A DNA stretch of 63,049 bases from Actinoplanes oryzae (GTDB lineage Bacteria > Actinomycetota > Actinomycetes > Mycobacteriales > Micromonosporaceae), in the NCBI RefSeq assembly GCF_030757795.1, contig NZ_JAUQWH010000037.1:1-63049 (forward strand), given 5' to 3'. Below, in pieces: positions 33,201 through 42,230 of the stretch (position 1 is its first letter; every line of letters starts with the position of its first letter). Under the pieces are notes generated by a model. That model did not search any database and was not told where the DNA came from. It was given only the letters and a program-made list of their open reading frames with translations. A program made the translations under genes and the position numbers.

Positions 33201-33422
33201 CGGGGCCTCCTCCCCGGAACCGCCGGAACCGGTCCCGGTCGAATCCTCACCCCGTGTGTGTACTTCCCGGAAGCTAGGTCCGTCCGCGCTGCTCGTGCCC
33301 CCAACGTCGCCGTTCCGACAGCAGCGCTCGCCACGGAGTCGGATCGCGGACGGCACGCTTGCACCCACTGGCGGCGGGACGTCCACTCCTCGCACGAGTC
33401 GTTCCCGGACGGAGGTGGACCG

Positions 33423-34169
33423 ATGGCTCTCCCGGACACAGGCGCCGGCAATCCGCGAGGACGTCTGGTGCTCGGTTACGGCGTGGTGGGCGCCGGCATC
33501 GCCGGGGTCGTGGTGATCTCGGTGGTCGTCATCTGGCTGGCGGCCGAGACGGATCGGCCCGAAGCGGCTCAGCTGGTCTTCACCGCCGCGCTTCCCCTGC
33601 TGGGCACCTGGGTCGGCACGGTGCTCGCTTTCTACTTCGCCGGCGACAATCTGCTCACGGCCACCCAGAGCACCATCAACACGCTGCGCCTCGCCGGCGA
33701 GCTGGCACCCGACACACCCGTGACGGAGGTGATGATCGGCGTCGGCCGGATCCGTCCGAAGGAACTGGTCGCCGGGGAGGCGAAGGCCGGCGAGCTGGTC
33801 CTGAAGACGTTGTACGCCGCCATGCGCAATGAGCATCACGGCCGCCTGCCGGTCTTCGACACCGGGACCGGCGCCGCCCTCTACGTCGTCCACGAACCGG
33901 ACATCGACAAATACGCTCAGGGCCGGGGGACCAAGGCGGAATCCCTGTCCGCGAGGGACACCCTGGCCGCTCTGGTGAGCGCGGGTCCGGAACTGGCCGC
34001 CGCGGTGCGGAACTTCGTCGCGGTGCCCGCTTCGGCGACCGTCGCCCGCGCCCGGGACGAGCTGCGCGGGAAGCCGCAGTCGAAGGACGTCTTCGTCACC
34101 GAGGGCGGCGGGGAGGGCGACAGGGTGCTCGGGTGGCTGACGCACAGCGACCTTGCCCGGGTCTCATGA
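33423..34169 (+). CDS. Two-TM protein with CBS-like cytosolic part, possible RADAR accessory
   Basis: A 248-aa protein from ATG 33423 after GGAGGTGG. Two hydrophobic helices (about 15-42 and 50-70) end in GTWVGTVLAFYFAGDN. The soluble part (about 85-248) resembles a pair of CBS motifs: VLKTLYAAMRNEHHGRLPVF and a second unit ending RVLGWLTHSDLARVS. CBS pairs bind adenine nucleotides or related ligands. The gene is divergent from rdrA across a 222-bp shared region and lies where other RADAR loci carry membrane accessories (a Csx27-like or SLATT protein), but it matches neither. A role as membrane partner or nucleotide sensor is inferred; it could also be an unrelated neighbour. A stretch at 33263-33273 (CTTCC-C-GGAAG) is the only visible dyad in the shared region. 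Confidence 0.6.
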   Translation: MALPDTGAGNPRGRLVLGYGVVGAGIAGVVVISVVVIWLAAETDRPEAAQLVFTAALPLLGTWVGTVLAFYFAGDNLLTATQSTINTLRLAGELAPDTPVTEVMIGVGRIRPKELVAGEAKAGELVLKTLYAAMRNEHHGRLPVFDTGTGAALYVVHEPDIDKYAQGRGTKAESLSARDTLAALVSAGPELAAAVRNFVAVPASATVARARDELRGKPQSKDVFVTEGGGEGDRVLGWLTHSDLARVS

Positions 34170-34196
34170 CGGAATCCAACCGCTATTCTTGGCGGC

Positions 34197-35474
34197 TTGA
34201 GCCACGGACATCACCACCACGCATCGGCCGGCCTGCCCTGGGCGCGGCGTCTCACCGTGCTGCTGCTCGCCGTCGTGGGGCTGGTCACCGTCGCGGGGAT
34301 GGCGCTGCTCTGGCCGCGCGACACGCCGGAGGTCGAGTCGACGCCGTCGACCCGGGTGCTGGGTTCCGTGGTGTCGGTGACGTCGGCGGCGTGCCCGGAG
34401 GAGGCGCCCGCGGGGACGGCGTGCGGGTCGGTGGCGGTGCGGCTCGACGACGGGTCGTCGGTGACGGCGGAGATCCCGAACGGGCCGGGTGCGCCGGCGG
34501 TCGGGCCGGGCGACAAGGTGACGCTGCTGGTCCTGGACGACGGGGCGGGCGGGCCGCGGACGTACTCGATCGCGGACTATCAGCGGGGGACGTCGCTGTG
34601 GATCCTCGGGGCGGTGTTCGCGCTCGCGGTCGTCGCCTTCGGGCGGTGGCGGGGGCTGACGGCGCTGCTCGGGCTGGGCATCACCTTCGCGGTGCTGCTG
34701 CTGTTCATCGTCCCGGCGATCCTGGACGGCCGCTCCCCCGTGCTGGTCGCCGTGGTCGGGGCGGCGTTCATCATGCTGACGGTCCTCTATCTGACGCACG
34801 GGCTGACGGCCACGACGACGGTCGCCGTGGCGGGCACGCTGGCGAGCCTCACGCTGACCGCGGGGCTGTCGGCGCTGGCGATCGCCTTCACCCATCTGTC
34901 GGGCATCGGCGACGAGACGGCCACGTACCTCAACATCACCGAGGGCGACGTCAACATGCGCGGCCTGCTGCTGGCCGGCATCGTCATCGGCTCCCTCGGC
35001 GTCCTCGACGACGTGACGGTCACGCAGTCGGCCACCGTCAGCGAGCTCGCCCTGGCCAATCCGGCGTACGGCTTCCGCCGCCTCTACGGCGCCGCCACCC
35101 GCATCGGCCGGGCCCACATCGCCTCGGTGATCAACACCATCGTCCTGGCGTACGCGGGCGCCTCCCTGCCGCTGATGCTGCTGTTCCGCACGAGCGGCAC
35201 CCCGGCGGGCGAGCTGCTGACCGGCGAGATGATCGCCCAGGAGCTGGTCCGCAGCGCGGTGGGCACGATCGGCCTGATCGCCGCCGTCCCGATCACGACG
35301 GCGCTGGCGGCCTTCATCGCCGCGCGTACGCAGGTGGTGGCCCCCGCCTCGTCCGCGCCGTCAGCCGCCGAACCTCCTGTGGCGGGCCGCGGTCCGGACC
35401 GGCCGCCCGTCTCCGCACCCCGGCCGCCCGGCGAGGACCCCTGGCAGTCCTTCTACGAGCGCGACCACCGCTGA
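34197..35474 (+). CDS. YibE/F-like polytopic membrane protein
   Basis: A 425-aa membrane protein. TTG 34197 gives a His-rich start (SHGHHHHAS). A TATTCT -10-like hexamer ends 7 bp upstream, so the mRNA may be leaderless. After the first helix an extracellular beta-rich part (about 50-125, with TAEIPNGPGAPAVGPGDKV) precedes seven or so helices. GVLDDVTVTQSATVSEL is the strongest family signature. YibE/F proteins are widespread in Firmicutes and actinobacteria and have no established function. The His-rich start hints at metal binding but is weak evidence. The gene runs from the CBS-like gene and converges on the caspase gene with 2 bp between stops. It may simply separate two defence modules. 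Confidence 0.82.
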   Translation: MSHGHHHHASAGLPWARRLTVLLLAVVGLVTVAGMALLWPRDTPEVESTPSTRVLGSVVSVTSAACPEEAPAGTACGSVAVRLDDGSSVTAEIPNGPGAPAVGPGDKVTLLVLDDGAGGPRTYSIADYQRGTSLWILGAVFALAVVAFGRWRGLTALLGLGITFAVLLLFIVPAILDGRSPVLVAVVGAAFIMLTVLYLTHGLTATTTVAVAGTLASLTLTAGLSALAIAFTHLSGIGDETATYLNITEGDVNMRGLLLAGIVIGSLGVLDDVTVTQSATVSELALANPAYGFRRLYGAATRIGRAHIASVINTIVLAYAGASLPLMLLFRTSGTPAGELLTGEMIAQELVRSAVGTIGLIAAVPITTALAAFIAARTQVVAPASSAPSAAEPPVAGRGPDRPPVSAPRPPGEDPWQSFYERDHR

Positions 35475-35476
35475 CG

Positions 35477-38400
35477 TCAGCGGCACGGCGGGTCGTAGGG
35501 CAGGTCGCCGACGTACAGGTTCCACTGATGGCGGGTGAGCGGGTCGCCGCCGAGCCGGCAGAGGGACTCGACGACCTCGGCCGGGTCCGCCGGCCACAGG
35601 TCGGTGCGGTCGGGGTACTTCACGGCGAGGAACCGGCCGTCGCGGCTGAACGCGAGGGCGCCCACGCCGTACAGGTCGAGCAGTGTGATCGACGTCCGTG
35701 GGCGCGGTGCCCCGGGGTCCCGGATGTCCCAGAGGTCGATCTCGCTGTTGTCCAGGATGCCGGCGACGGCCAGCTTCGTCCCGTCGGGGCTGACGGCGAG
35801 GCGCCGATTGCCCGAAGGCGTGCGGGAGACCACCTCGACCGGCTCGCCGGCCACCCCCGAGCCGTCCAGCTCGAAGACGCGGAGCAGCCGGCTGTTGTCG
35901 CCCACCACCAGGTGCCGGCCGTCCGGTGTGAACTCCGCGGACGGCAGTGACGTGTCGGCCGGGAAGGTCCACGACCGCAGCGACCGGGGGCGGGCGGGCT
36001 CGCTGAGGTCGTGCACCAGCAAGGTGCGCGAGGTCAGCACGGCCAGGACCCGGCCGACCGGCCCGAAGGACAGATCCGACGCCTGCCCCGGGATGCGGCT
36101 CACGAGCCGCGGCGTCGTGGGGTCCGCGACGTCGTACACCTTGACCTCGGCCTCCGCCGACGCCGAGGACCGCCCGCTGTCGGCGACGGCGAGCAGCCGC
36201 CCGTCGGCCGAGAAGGACACCTCGGCGGCGCCCTGACCGAGGTCGGTGATCGTGGCGAGCGGGGCACCGTCCGGGTGGTCCGTGGGCAGCAACACCAACC
36301 GGGGCTTCTCGTTCTCGACCTGCGCGGCGGCCAGCAGGGTGCCGTCGCGGCTGAAGGCCAGCCCCGCCCCGGCCTCCTGACCGATCGCGCCGTCCACCGC
36401 GCCCGCGGTGCGGATCGCGGCGATGAGCGCGGGCCGTCGCGGGTCGGTGATGTCGTAGATCCTCGAGCCGTCGCGACCGCTGCCCACGGCCAGCAAGGGG
36501 CGCCCCGCCGGGCTGAAGCGCACCCGCTCGACGACGCCGTTGGGTTGCTCGGTCAGCGACGCGAACGCCCCCGGCCACACCGGGTTCGTGACGTCCCGGA
36601 CGAGGACGCCCATCGTGCCGGCCACCAGGATGCGCTCGGTGCCGTCCGGCCCGGGCCAGGGCAGGACCGCGCCGAGCTGGGTGTCCGCCTCGCTCGGTGC
36701 GGGGGTGCGCCGCGCGCTCAGCAGCGGCGCCCTGCCTGCCTGCCCGAGAGCCACGGTCCACCCGATGACACCGGTGTACGGGCAGGTGGTGAACAGTCCT
36801 TCGGCCACCGCCAGTACCGCGTTGACGTGCTGGCACTCGTCGCGCGGGTCGAGCTGGTACAGCGGCCGGGGCGAGCGCGGATCCGTCACGTCGTACGCGA
36901 ACGGCAACTCGTGCGGCTGCGCGCCGCCGGCGACGGTCGTGGGGCTCGTCTTCACGGTCGCCAGCCGCCGGCCGGAGGGGTCGAAGCCGACGCGGTGCTG
37001 GATCACGCGAACCGCGGGTTCCGGGCGGTTCGTCGAGGAGACCACGCGGGCCAGCACCACGGGCCGGGCGGGGTCGGCGAGATCCCAGAGGCGGGTCGTG
37101 CCGTCCGTGGCGATGCTCGCCAGGCGGGGCGCCGCAGGGCTGAACGCGACGGAGTCGACCCGGCCGCTGTGGCCGGTGAGGGCGGGCCGCTGCCGTACGG
37201 CGGAGGGGTCGGACGTGTCCCAGACGTGGATCCGGCCGCCGGTGCCGGCGCCCGCCAGCATGCGCCTGTCGGCGGAGAAGGCGAGCGTCGTGATGCTGCG
37301 CTCGCCCGACGCCAGGGTGGGCAGCGCAACAGGGTGCCGGGGGTCACGGACGTCCCACAGGCGGATCTCCGGCCGCGGCTGCTCGATCAGCACCGGGTCG
37401 GCGGCGACCGGGAACGGTCCTTCGCCGTCCAGCGGCCCGTTCGCCGCGGCCAGCAAGGTGCCGTCGGGTGACAGGGCGACCGGACCGGTGAACAGGGGCC
37501 CGAGGCGGGACAGCTCCGCACCGGCGGCCAGGTCCCAGAGCACCACCGCGCGCCCGACCGCCAGGGCCAGGACCCGGCCGGCGCGGTCGCGGGCCACGTC
37601 GAAGACCTTCTCCTCGCCGTCGATCTGCGCGGCCAGGCCGGGGCTCGCGAGCACCGCCTCCGAGGCCTCCTCGCGGGCGAAGTCGTACGCCACGAGGGCG
37701 AGCTGCTGCGCCAGGCCCGGCTGACGGTCGCGCAGGCTCTCCGCGTCGGCGGAGAGGGCGCGGGCCAGGGCCCGGTTGCGTTCGGTCACCGCCGTGCGCT
37801 GGGCCGTGAGGGCGACGACCACGCCGGCCCCGGCGAGCACCAGCAGCACCGCGAGCGCGGCGGTGACGGCCCGCCGGACCCGGGCCGCGCGGGTGGCCGA
37901 CCGTTCCGACGCGGCCAGGAAGTCGCGGGCGACCGGGGGGACGTCACCGTGCCCCCGGTCGCCGGCGCGGGCCTCGGCCAACCGGCTGCCCCGGTAGAGC
38001 AGCGCCGGGTCGTGGCCGGCGCGCTGCCAGGCGGCGGCGTCGGCGGCGAGCCGCTGGGCGGTGCGCAGCCACGCGCGGTCCTCGTCCAGCCAGGTCCGCA
38101 GCAGCGGCCAGCCGTGCAGCAGGGCCTCGTGCGCGAACCGGACGGTGTGCCGGTCCTGCGTGACGAGCCGGGCCTCGGTGAACCTTTCGAGGGCCGCGAC
38201 ACCGGCCGCTTCGTCCGGGAGGCTGCGCAGGAGCTCGGCGCGCGCCGCCGGGCGTACGGTGTCGGGGTCGCCGTCACGGACCCGCACCAGCTTGGGAAGC
38301 ATGCGGCGCAGCGCCGCGCGGGCGGGCGGATCGAGCGCGGCATAGGTCTGCCGGGCGGTGGTGGCGACCGCCTGTGCGACTCCCCCGGCCGCCCGGTAGC

Positions 38401-39913
38401 CGGCCACGGTGAGCAGGTCGCCGCTGCGCCTGTCCCAGGTGGCCCAGAGCGCGTGCGACAGCAGCGGCAGGGCGGCACCGCCCGCCGCCGGCTCGGCGGC
38501 GGGGGCGAAGGCGCCGAGCTCGTGCAGCATCACGTCGGCCAGGCCGGCCTCGAGCCGCACCCCACCGGCCCGGGCGGGTTCCTCGATCACGGCCCGCAGC
38601 TGCCCGGGCGTCATGGGCCGCAGCAGGAACGGGTGCTCCTGCAGCGACCGGTGCAGCTCGCTGCGCTCCGCCGCCCGCGGGTAGAAGTCGTCGCGCAGGC
38701 CGAGCACGACGAGGTGCTCCGCGGCCAGTGCGGTCAGCCGCGTCAGGAAGGCGTCCCGCTCCGCGGGCGGGCTCAGCACGAACACCTGCTCGAGCTGGTC
38801 TGCCACGATCACCGTGGGCCCGGCGGCCGGGTCCGTCGCGCCGAGCCGGGCCGCGAGCCGGGCGGCGGGCCGCTCGCCGGGGGTCAGCGTGAGGACCGGC
38901 CAGCGTGCGGAGCCTTCGAGGCCGGGGGTCCCGGTGCCCCGGTGCAGCGCCGCCAGCAGACCGGCATGCAGCAGCGAGGTCTTGCCCGCGCCCGAGGGAC
39001 CCAGGACGGTCAGCGGGACGCCGGCCCGGCGCGCCCGGGCGGCCGCCGCGAGGAGGTCGTCGACGGCTCGCTCGCGCCCGAAGAACAGGCCCGCGTCGCC
39101 GGCGCCGAAGGAGGCGAGCCCGAGATAGGGGCTCGCTCCGGGGCTGGGCGGCTCGGCGCTGTCCGGCTCCGGCGGGCGCGCGGCCGGATTGGCTGCCAGG
39201 ACCAGATCGCCGGCGTTGTCGCCGCTGAGGACCCGGGGCTGCGGTGCGCCCCGGGCGAGCAGCCGGCGCGACAGCCGGTCGTAGACCACGGCGAGAGTCA
39301 GCTGCGGCGGGGCGAGCCGGTCACCGTCGCGCAGCAGGCCGACCAGCTCCCCGGTGAACGTGGTCAACTCGGCGTCCGCGGGCGCTTCGGCGAGGTTCTC
39401 GGCGGAGGCGAGCACGTAGGCGCCGTGCACGGGCCGGGGCGTGTACCCGGGCCCCGCCTCGCGTGGCGCCCCCGGGTTGCGGGCACGTCCCGAGTAGCAG
39501 CAGTCGAGCACCAGGACCACCGTGGCGGCGGCGCAGCCCGCCACCGCCTGGCGGATCGCCTCGTACGGCAGGGCCTGGAAGCCGCTCATGCCGGGCTGCA
39601 GCCGGTCGGTGCTGCTGGCGGCGAGGTGCAGCTCGTCGCCGGTGTCGAGCAACCCGTGACCGGCGAAGTAGAGGAACAGCACCGACTCCGCGGCCGCGGC
39701 GGCCGCAGACACCGCACGGGCCATGTCCACGGCCTCCGGCGGATCGAGGAGCAGCGTGACGTGCTCCGCCGGCACCCGGCACACGTCGACCAGCACGTCG
39801 CGGACGGCGCGCGCGCTGCGGGCCGCCGACGGCACCGACGGCAGCAACGGTCCGGCGTGGGTCGCGGTGCCGATGACGAGCGCCCGCACGCCGGGGCCCG
39901 CCAGCCCGGTCAC
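35477..39913 (-). CDS. Caspase-nSTAND ATPase-WD40 conflict-system protein
   Basis: A 1478-aa multidomain protein. Residues 1-240 are a caspase-like (C14) peptidase: FAGHG with His86 and DCCYSG with Cys139 form the expected dyad. Residues about 275-660 are an nSTAND1-type P-loop ATPase with Walker A GPSGAGKT (305-312) and Walker B around VIVADQLEQV. A membrane helix (about 680-705) is followed by a long WD40 propeller region (about 750-1478) with repeats such as ALSPDGTLLAAA and DGTTRLWDL. The design is that of a self-regulated immune or cell-death protease: the propeller senses, the ATPase switches, the caspase executes. GTG 39913 overlaps the EACC1 stop as GTGA. The trigger and protease targets are unknown. 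Confidence 0.88.
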   Translation of the reverse strand: MTGLAGPGVRALVIGTATHAGPLLPSVPSAARSARAVRDVLVDVCRVPAEHVTLLLDPPEAVDMARAVSAAAAAAESVLFLYFAGHGLLDTGDELHLAASSTDRLQPGMSGFQALPYEAIRQAVAGCAAATVVLVLDCCYSGRARNPGAPREAGPGYTPRPVHGAYVLASAENLAEAPADAELTTFTGELVGLLRDGDRLAPPQLTLAVVYDRLSRRLLARGAPQPRVLSGDNAGDLVLAANPAARPPEPDSAEPPSPGASPYLGLASFGAGDAGLFFGRERAVDDLLAAAARARRAGVPLTVLGPSGAGKTSLLHAGLLAALHRGTGTPGLEGSARWPVLTLTPGERPAARLAARLGATDPAAGPTVIVADQLEQVFVLSPPAERDAFLTRLTALAAEHLVVLGLRDDFYPRAAERSELHRSLQEHPFLLRPMTPGQLRAVIEEPARAGGVRLEAGLADVMLHELGAFAPAAEPAAGGAALPLLSHALWATWDRRSGDLLTVAGYRAAGGVAQAVATTARQTYAALDPPARAALRRMLPKLVRVRDGDPDTVRPAARAELLRSLPDEAAGVAALERFTEARLVTQDRHTVRFAHEALLHGWPLLRTWLDEDRAWLRTAQRLAADAAAWQRAGHDPALLYRGSRLAEARAGDRGHGDVPPVARDFLAASERSATRAARVRRAVTAALAVLLVLAGAGVVVALTAQRTAVTERNRALARALSADAESLRDRQPGLAQQLALVAYDFAREEASEAVLASPGLAAQIDGEEKVFDVARDRAGRVLALAVGRAVVLWDLAAGAELSRLGPLFTGPVALSPDGTLLAAANGPLDGEGPFPVAADPVLIEQPRPEIRLWDVRDPRHPVALPTLASGERSITTLAFSADRRMLAGAGTGGRIHVWDTSDPSAVRQRPALTGHSGRVDSVAFSPAAPRLASIATDGTTRLWDLADPARPVVLARVVSSTNRPEPAVRVIQHRVGFDPSGRRLATVKTSPTTVAGGAQPHELPFAYDVTDPRSPRPLYQLDPRDECQHVNAVLAVAEGLFTTCPYTGVIGWTVALGQAGRAPLLSARRTPAPSEADTQLGAVLPWPGPDGTERILVAGTMGVLVRDVTNPVWPGAFASLTEQPNGVVERVRFSPAGRPLLAVGSGRDGSRIYDITDPRRPALIAAIRTAGAVDGAIGQEAGAGLAFSRDGTLLAAAQVENEKPRLVLLPTDHPDGAPLATITDLGQGAAEVSFSADGRLLAVADSGRSSASAEAEVKVYDVADPTTPRLVSRIPGQASDLSFGPVGRVLAVLTSRTLLVHDLSEPARPRSLRSWTFPADTSLPSAEFTPDGRHLVVGDNSRLLRVFELDGSGVAGEPVEVVSRTPSGNRRLAVSPDGTKLAVAGILDNSEIDLWDIRDPGAPRPRTSITLLDLYGVGALAFSRDGRFLAVKYPDRTDLWPADPAEVVESLCRLGGDPLTRHQWNLYVGDLPYDPPCR

Positions 39914-40296
39914 GGCGTCCGGTCCTCCGCGGCCGGCGCTTCGAGTGCCCGGGTGAGCGCGGTGATCTCGGCCCGCAGCCCGGCGGCGTCGAGCCCCTTG
40001 ACCCGCTGCGCGGTGATCTCGAAGGAGCTGCCGTCGGCGCGCTCGACCCGCACGGTCAGATCCGCCCGCTCGTGGCGCAGCCAGGACACCAGACCCGTGA
40101 CCAGCGCGGCGGCCACCCCTCCGGGGCCGAGGGCGACCAGCACGGCGTCGAGCACCGGGCCGAGGGTGCCGGGCGCGGGCGGCAGCTCCCGCTCGGTGAC
40201 CCGGCCGCGCAGCGCCGGCTCGGCACGCAGCCGGCTCCGCAGCTGCCGCAACGCCTCCGCCCCGGCGTCGCCAGCGACTGTGATCGATACGCTCAC
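39910..40296 (-). CDS. EACC1-like effector-associated membrane protein
   Basis: A 128-aa protein from GTG 40296. It has the layout of Effector-Associated Constant Component 1: a short N-terminal beta-alpha part (ALRQLRSRLRAEPALRGRV), a hydrophobic segment around LDAVLVALGPGGVAAALVTG (about 49-68), then TVRVERADGSSFEITAQRVKG and a C-terminal helix. In published comparative work on actinobacterial NTP-dependent conflict systems, EACC1 is the invariant partner of variable effectors such as caspases and peptidases. That fits the GTGA overlap with the caspase gene here. It may anchor or recruit the effector at the membrane. Its biochemical role is unknown; the family call rests on sequence pattern and context. 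Confidence 0.78.
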   Translation of the reverse strand: MSVSITVAGDAGAEALRQLRSRLRAEPALRGRVTERELPPAPGTLGPVLDAVLVALGPGGVAAALVTGLVSWLRHERADLTVRVERADGSSFEITAQRVKGLDAAGLRAEITALTRALEAPAAEDRTP

Positions 40297-40389
40297 AGCC
40301 GAACCGTAGCCGATCAGCGCTCCCCGCGCCGACCGGCCGTCAAGATCACCCCGGGCCCGGGCCGTGGGGCGCGGGACATGAGGTAGAAC

Positions 40390-41997
40390 ATGAACATGAC
40401 TGAGACGGATGCGCTGCGTACGGCGATCGAGCAGGGGCGGACCTCGCTCGGGATCGAGCTGGGGTCGACGCGGATCAAGGCCGTGCTGACCGGGCCGGAC
40501 CACGCGGCGATCGCGACCGGCAGCCACGACTGGGAGAACCAGTTCGTGGATCGGACGTGGACGTATTCGCTCGAGGCGGTCTGGTCGGGGCTGCAGGCCT
40601 GCTTCGCGGCACTGGCCGCGGACGTGCGCCGGCAGTACGGGACCGAGCTGCGCACCGTCGGCGCGCTGGGCGTGTCGGCGATGATGCACGGCTATCTGGC
40701 GTTCGACGCGGAGGGCGAACTGCTGACGCCCTTCCGGACGTGGCGCAACACGAACACCGGCGCGGCGACCGAGGAGCTCAGCGCGGCCTTCGGGTTCAAC
40801 ATTCCGCACCGGTGGAGCATCGCCCACCTCTACCAGGCTGTCCTGGACGGCGAGGAGCACCTCGGGCGGCTGGCGCACTTCACGACCCTTGCCGGGTACG
40901 TGCACTGGCAGCTGACCGGCCGGCAGGTGCTCGGGGTCGGGGACGCCAGCGGCATGTTCCCCATCGACATCGGCACGGGCGGCTACGACCAGCGGATGCT
41001 GAGCCGGGCCGACGAGCTGATCGCGGCCCAGGGGCTGAAGCTCAGCGTGGCAGAGCTGCTGCCGGCCGTACTCCCCGCAGGTGAGCCCGCGGGGACGCTG
41101 ACCGCGAGTGGCGCGAAGCTGCTCGACCCCAGCGGTGGCCTGCAGCCCGGCGCGGTGCTGTGCCCGCCGGAGGGCGACGCGGGGACGGGCATGGTGGCGA
41201 CCAACTCGGTGGCGCGGCGCACGGGCAACGTCAGCGCCGGGACGTCGATCTTCGCGATGGTCGTGCTCGACGGGGAGCTGAGCCGCGTGCACCCGGAGAT
41301 CGACCTGGTCACCACGCCCGCGGGCGATCTGGTGGCGATGGTGCACTGCAACAACGGCGCGAGCGAGCTGAACTCGTGGGCCGGGCTGTTCGGCGAGTTC
41401 GTCCGGGCGCTGGGCGTCGAGGCGGACAGCAACCGGGTCTTCGAGACGCTGTTCCGCGCGGCGCTGGGCGGCGCGCCCGACGGCGGCGGGCTGATGGCCT
41501 TCAACTATCTCTCCGGCGAGCCGATCACCGGCCTGCACGAGGGCCGGCCGCTGTTCGTGCGCGAGCCGGGCAGCACGCTGTCGCTGGCGAGCTTCATGCG
41601 CACCCAGTTGTACGCCGCACTGGCCACCCTGCGCATCGGCATGGACATCCTGCTGAAGAAGGAGTCCGTGCGGCTGGACCGGATGTTCGCCCACGGCGGG
41701 CTCTTCAAGACCGAGGGTGTCGCCCAGAACCTGCTGGCCGCGGCCATCGACACGCCCGTCTCGGTCGGCGACCTGGCCGCGGAGGGGGGCGCGTGGGGCA
41801 TCGCCGTGCTGGCGGGCTTCGTCACGGGCCGCGCGGAGGGGCAGAGCCTCGACAACTTCCTCGACACCGTGGTCTTCGCGGACGCGCAGCTGGACACGGC
41901 GGAGCCGGACCCGGCCGACGTGGCGGGCTTCGAGGCCTTCATGCAGCGCTACGTGGCGGCGCTGCCGATCGAGCGGGCGGCGGTCGAGCACAGCTGA
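40390..41997 (+). CDS. FGGY-family carbohydrate kinase (xylulokinase-like)
   Basis: A 535-aa kinase from ATG 40390, seven bases after [20 protein letters not shown] is the N-terminal phosphate-binding loop of FGGY kinases, [18 protein letters not shown] the sugar-binding region, [17 protein letters not shown] the second phosphate loop, and the C-terminal [18 protein letters not shown] the adenosine motif. Both actin-like halves are complete. Proteins with this opening are usually annotated as xylulokinase or L-ribulokinase relatives, and often sit beside araA/araD. Here no isomerase or epimerase is adjacent, so the sugar is left open. It lies alone between the conflict-system pair (divergent) and the PadR locus. 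Confidence 0.87.
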   Translation: MNMTETDALRTAIEQGRTSLGIELGSTRIKAVLTGPDHAAIATGSHDWENQFVDRTWTYSLEAVWSGLQACFAALAADVRRQYGTELRTVGALGVSAMMHGYLAFDAEGELLTPFRTWRNTNTGAATEELSAAFGFNIPHRWSIAHLYQAVLDGEEHLGRLAHFTTLAGYVHWQLTGRQVLGVGDASGMFPIDIGTGGYDQRMLSRADELIAAQGLKLSVAELLPAVLPAGEPAGTLTASGAKLLDPSGGLQPGAVLCPPEGDAGTGMVATNSVARRTGNVSAGTSIFAMVVLDGELSRVHPEIDLVTTPAGDLVAMVHCNNGASELNSWAGLFGEFVRALGVEADSNRVFETLFRAALGGAPDGGGLMAFNYLSGEPITGLHEGRPLFVREPGSTLSLASFMRTQLYAALATLRIGMDILLKKESVRLDRMFAHGGLFKTEGVAQNLLAAAIDTPVSVGDLAAEGGAWGIAVLAGFVTGRAEGQSLDNFLDTVVFADAQLDTAEPDPADVAGFEAFMQRYVAALPIERAAVEHS

Positions 41998-42004
41998 CCC
42001 GGAG

Positions 42005-42034
42005 TTGACCCCATAGTCAGATCATCTCTATATT
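42005..42034 (+). promoter_or_regulatory. Sigma-70-type promoter of the PadR locus with internal dyad
   Basis: TTGACC (42005-42010), 18 bases, TATATT (42029-42034), one of the most canonical promoters in the window. It ends 7 bp before ATG 42042, so the transcript is probably leaderless. ATAG (42013-42016) and CTAT (42028-42031) form an inverted repeat in the spacer, a likely site for autorepression by the PadR protein. Confidence 0.65.
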
Positions 42035-42041
42035 GGCTCGC

Positions 42042-42221
42042 ATGACGAGCGATCCCGGCCGGGCATACCGGCGGCTCCTGCGGGTCTGTCCGCCGGGCCC
42101 GCGCCGGGAGGAGCTGCTGGCCACCCTGCTGGACGCGGGGCGGCGCCACCCGAGTGTGCGGGAGGACGGCGACCTGCAGGGGCCGGCGGGCGTCGTCGCC
42201 GTCCAGCGGATCCCCGAGTAG
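42042..42221 (+). CDS. 59-aa truncated paralogue of the PadR-linked membrane protein
   Basis: From a leaderless ATG 42042 the frame gives YRRLLRVCPPGPRREELLATLLDAG, clearly related to YAVLVRVYPPGPRRDELLGTLLDC at the start of the protein at 42563-43969. The copy ends after 59 residues, before any membrane segment. The stop is followed at once by the ribosome binding site of padR. It may be a decayed duplicate or a small regulatory fragment. The strong promoter shows that it is probably transcribed and translated. Confidence 0.55.
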   Translation: MTSDPGRAYRRLLRVCPPGPRREELLATLLDAGRRHPSVREDGDLQGPAGVVAVQRIPE

Positions 42222-42230
42222 GAGAGTCTC

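Noticed and set aside
28593..40296. Prophage or integrative element carrying the defence genes
   Set aside because: No integrase, portal, capsid, relaxase or attachment repeat was found; only IS remnants further on at 44 kb.
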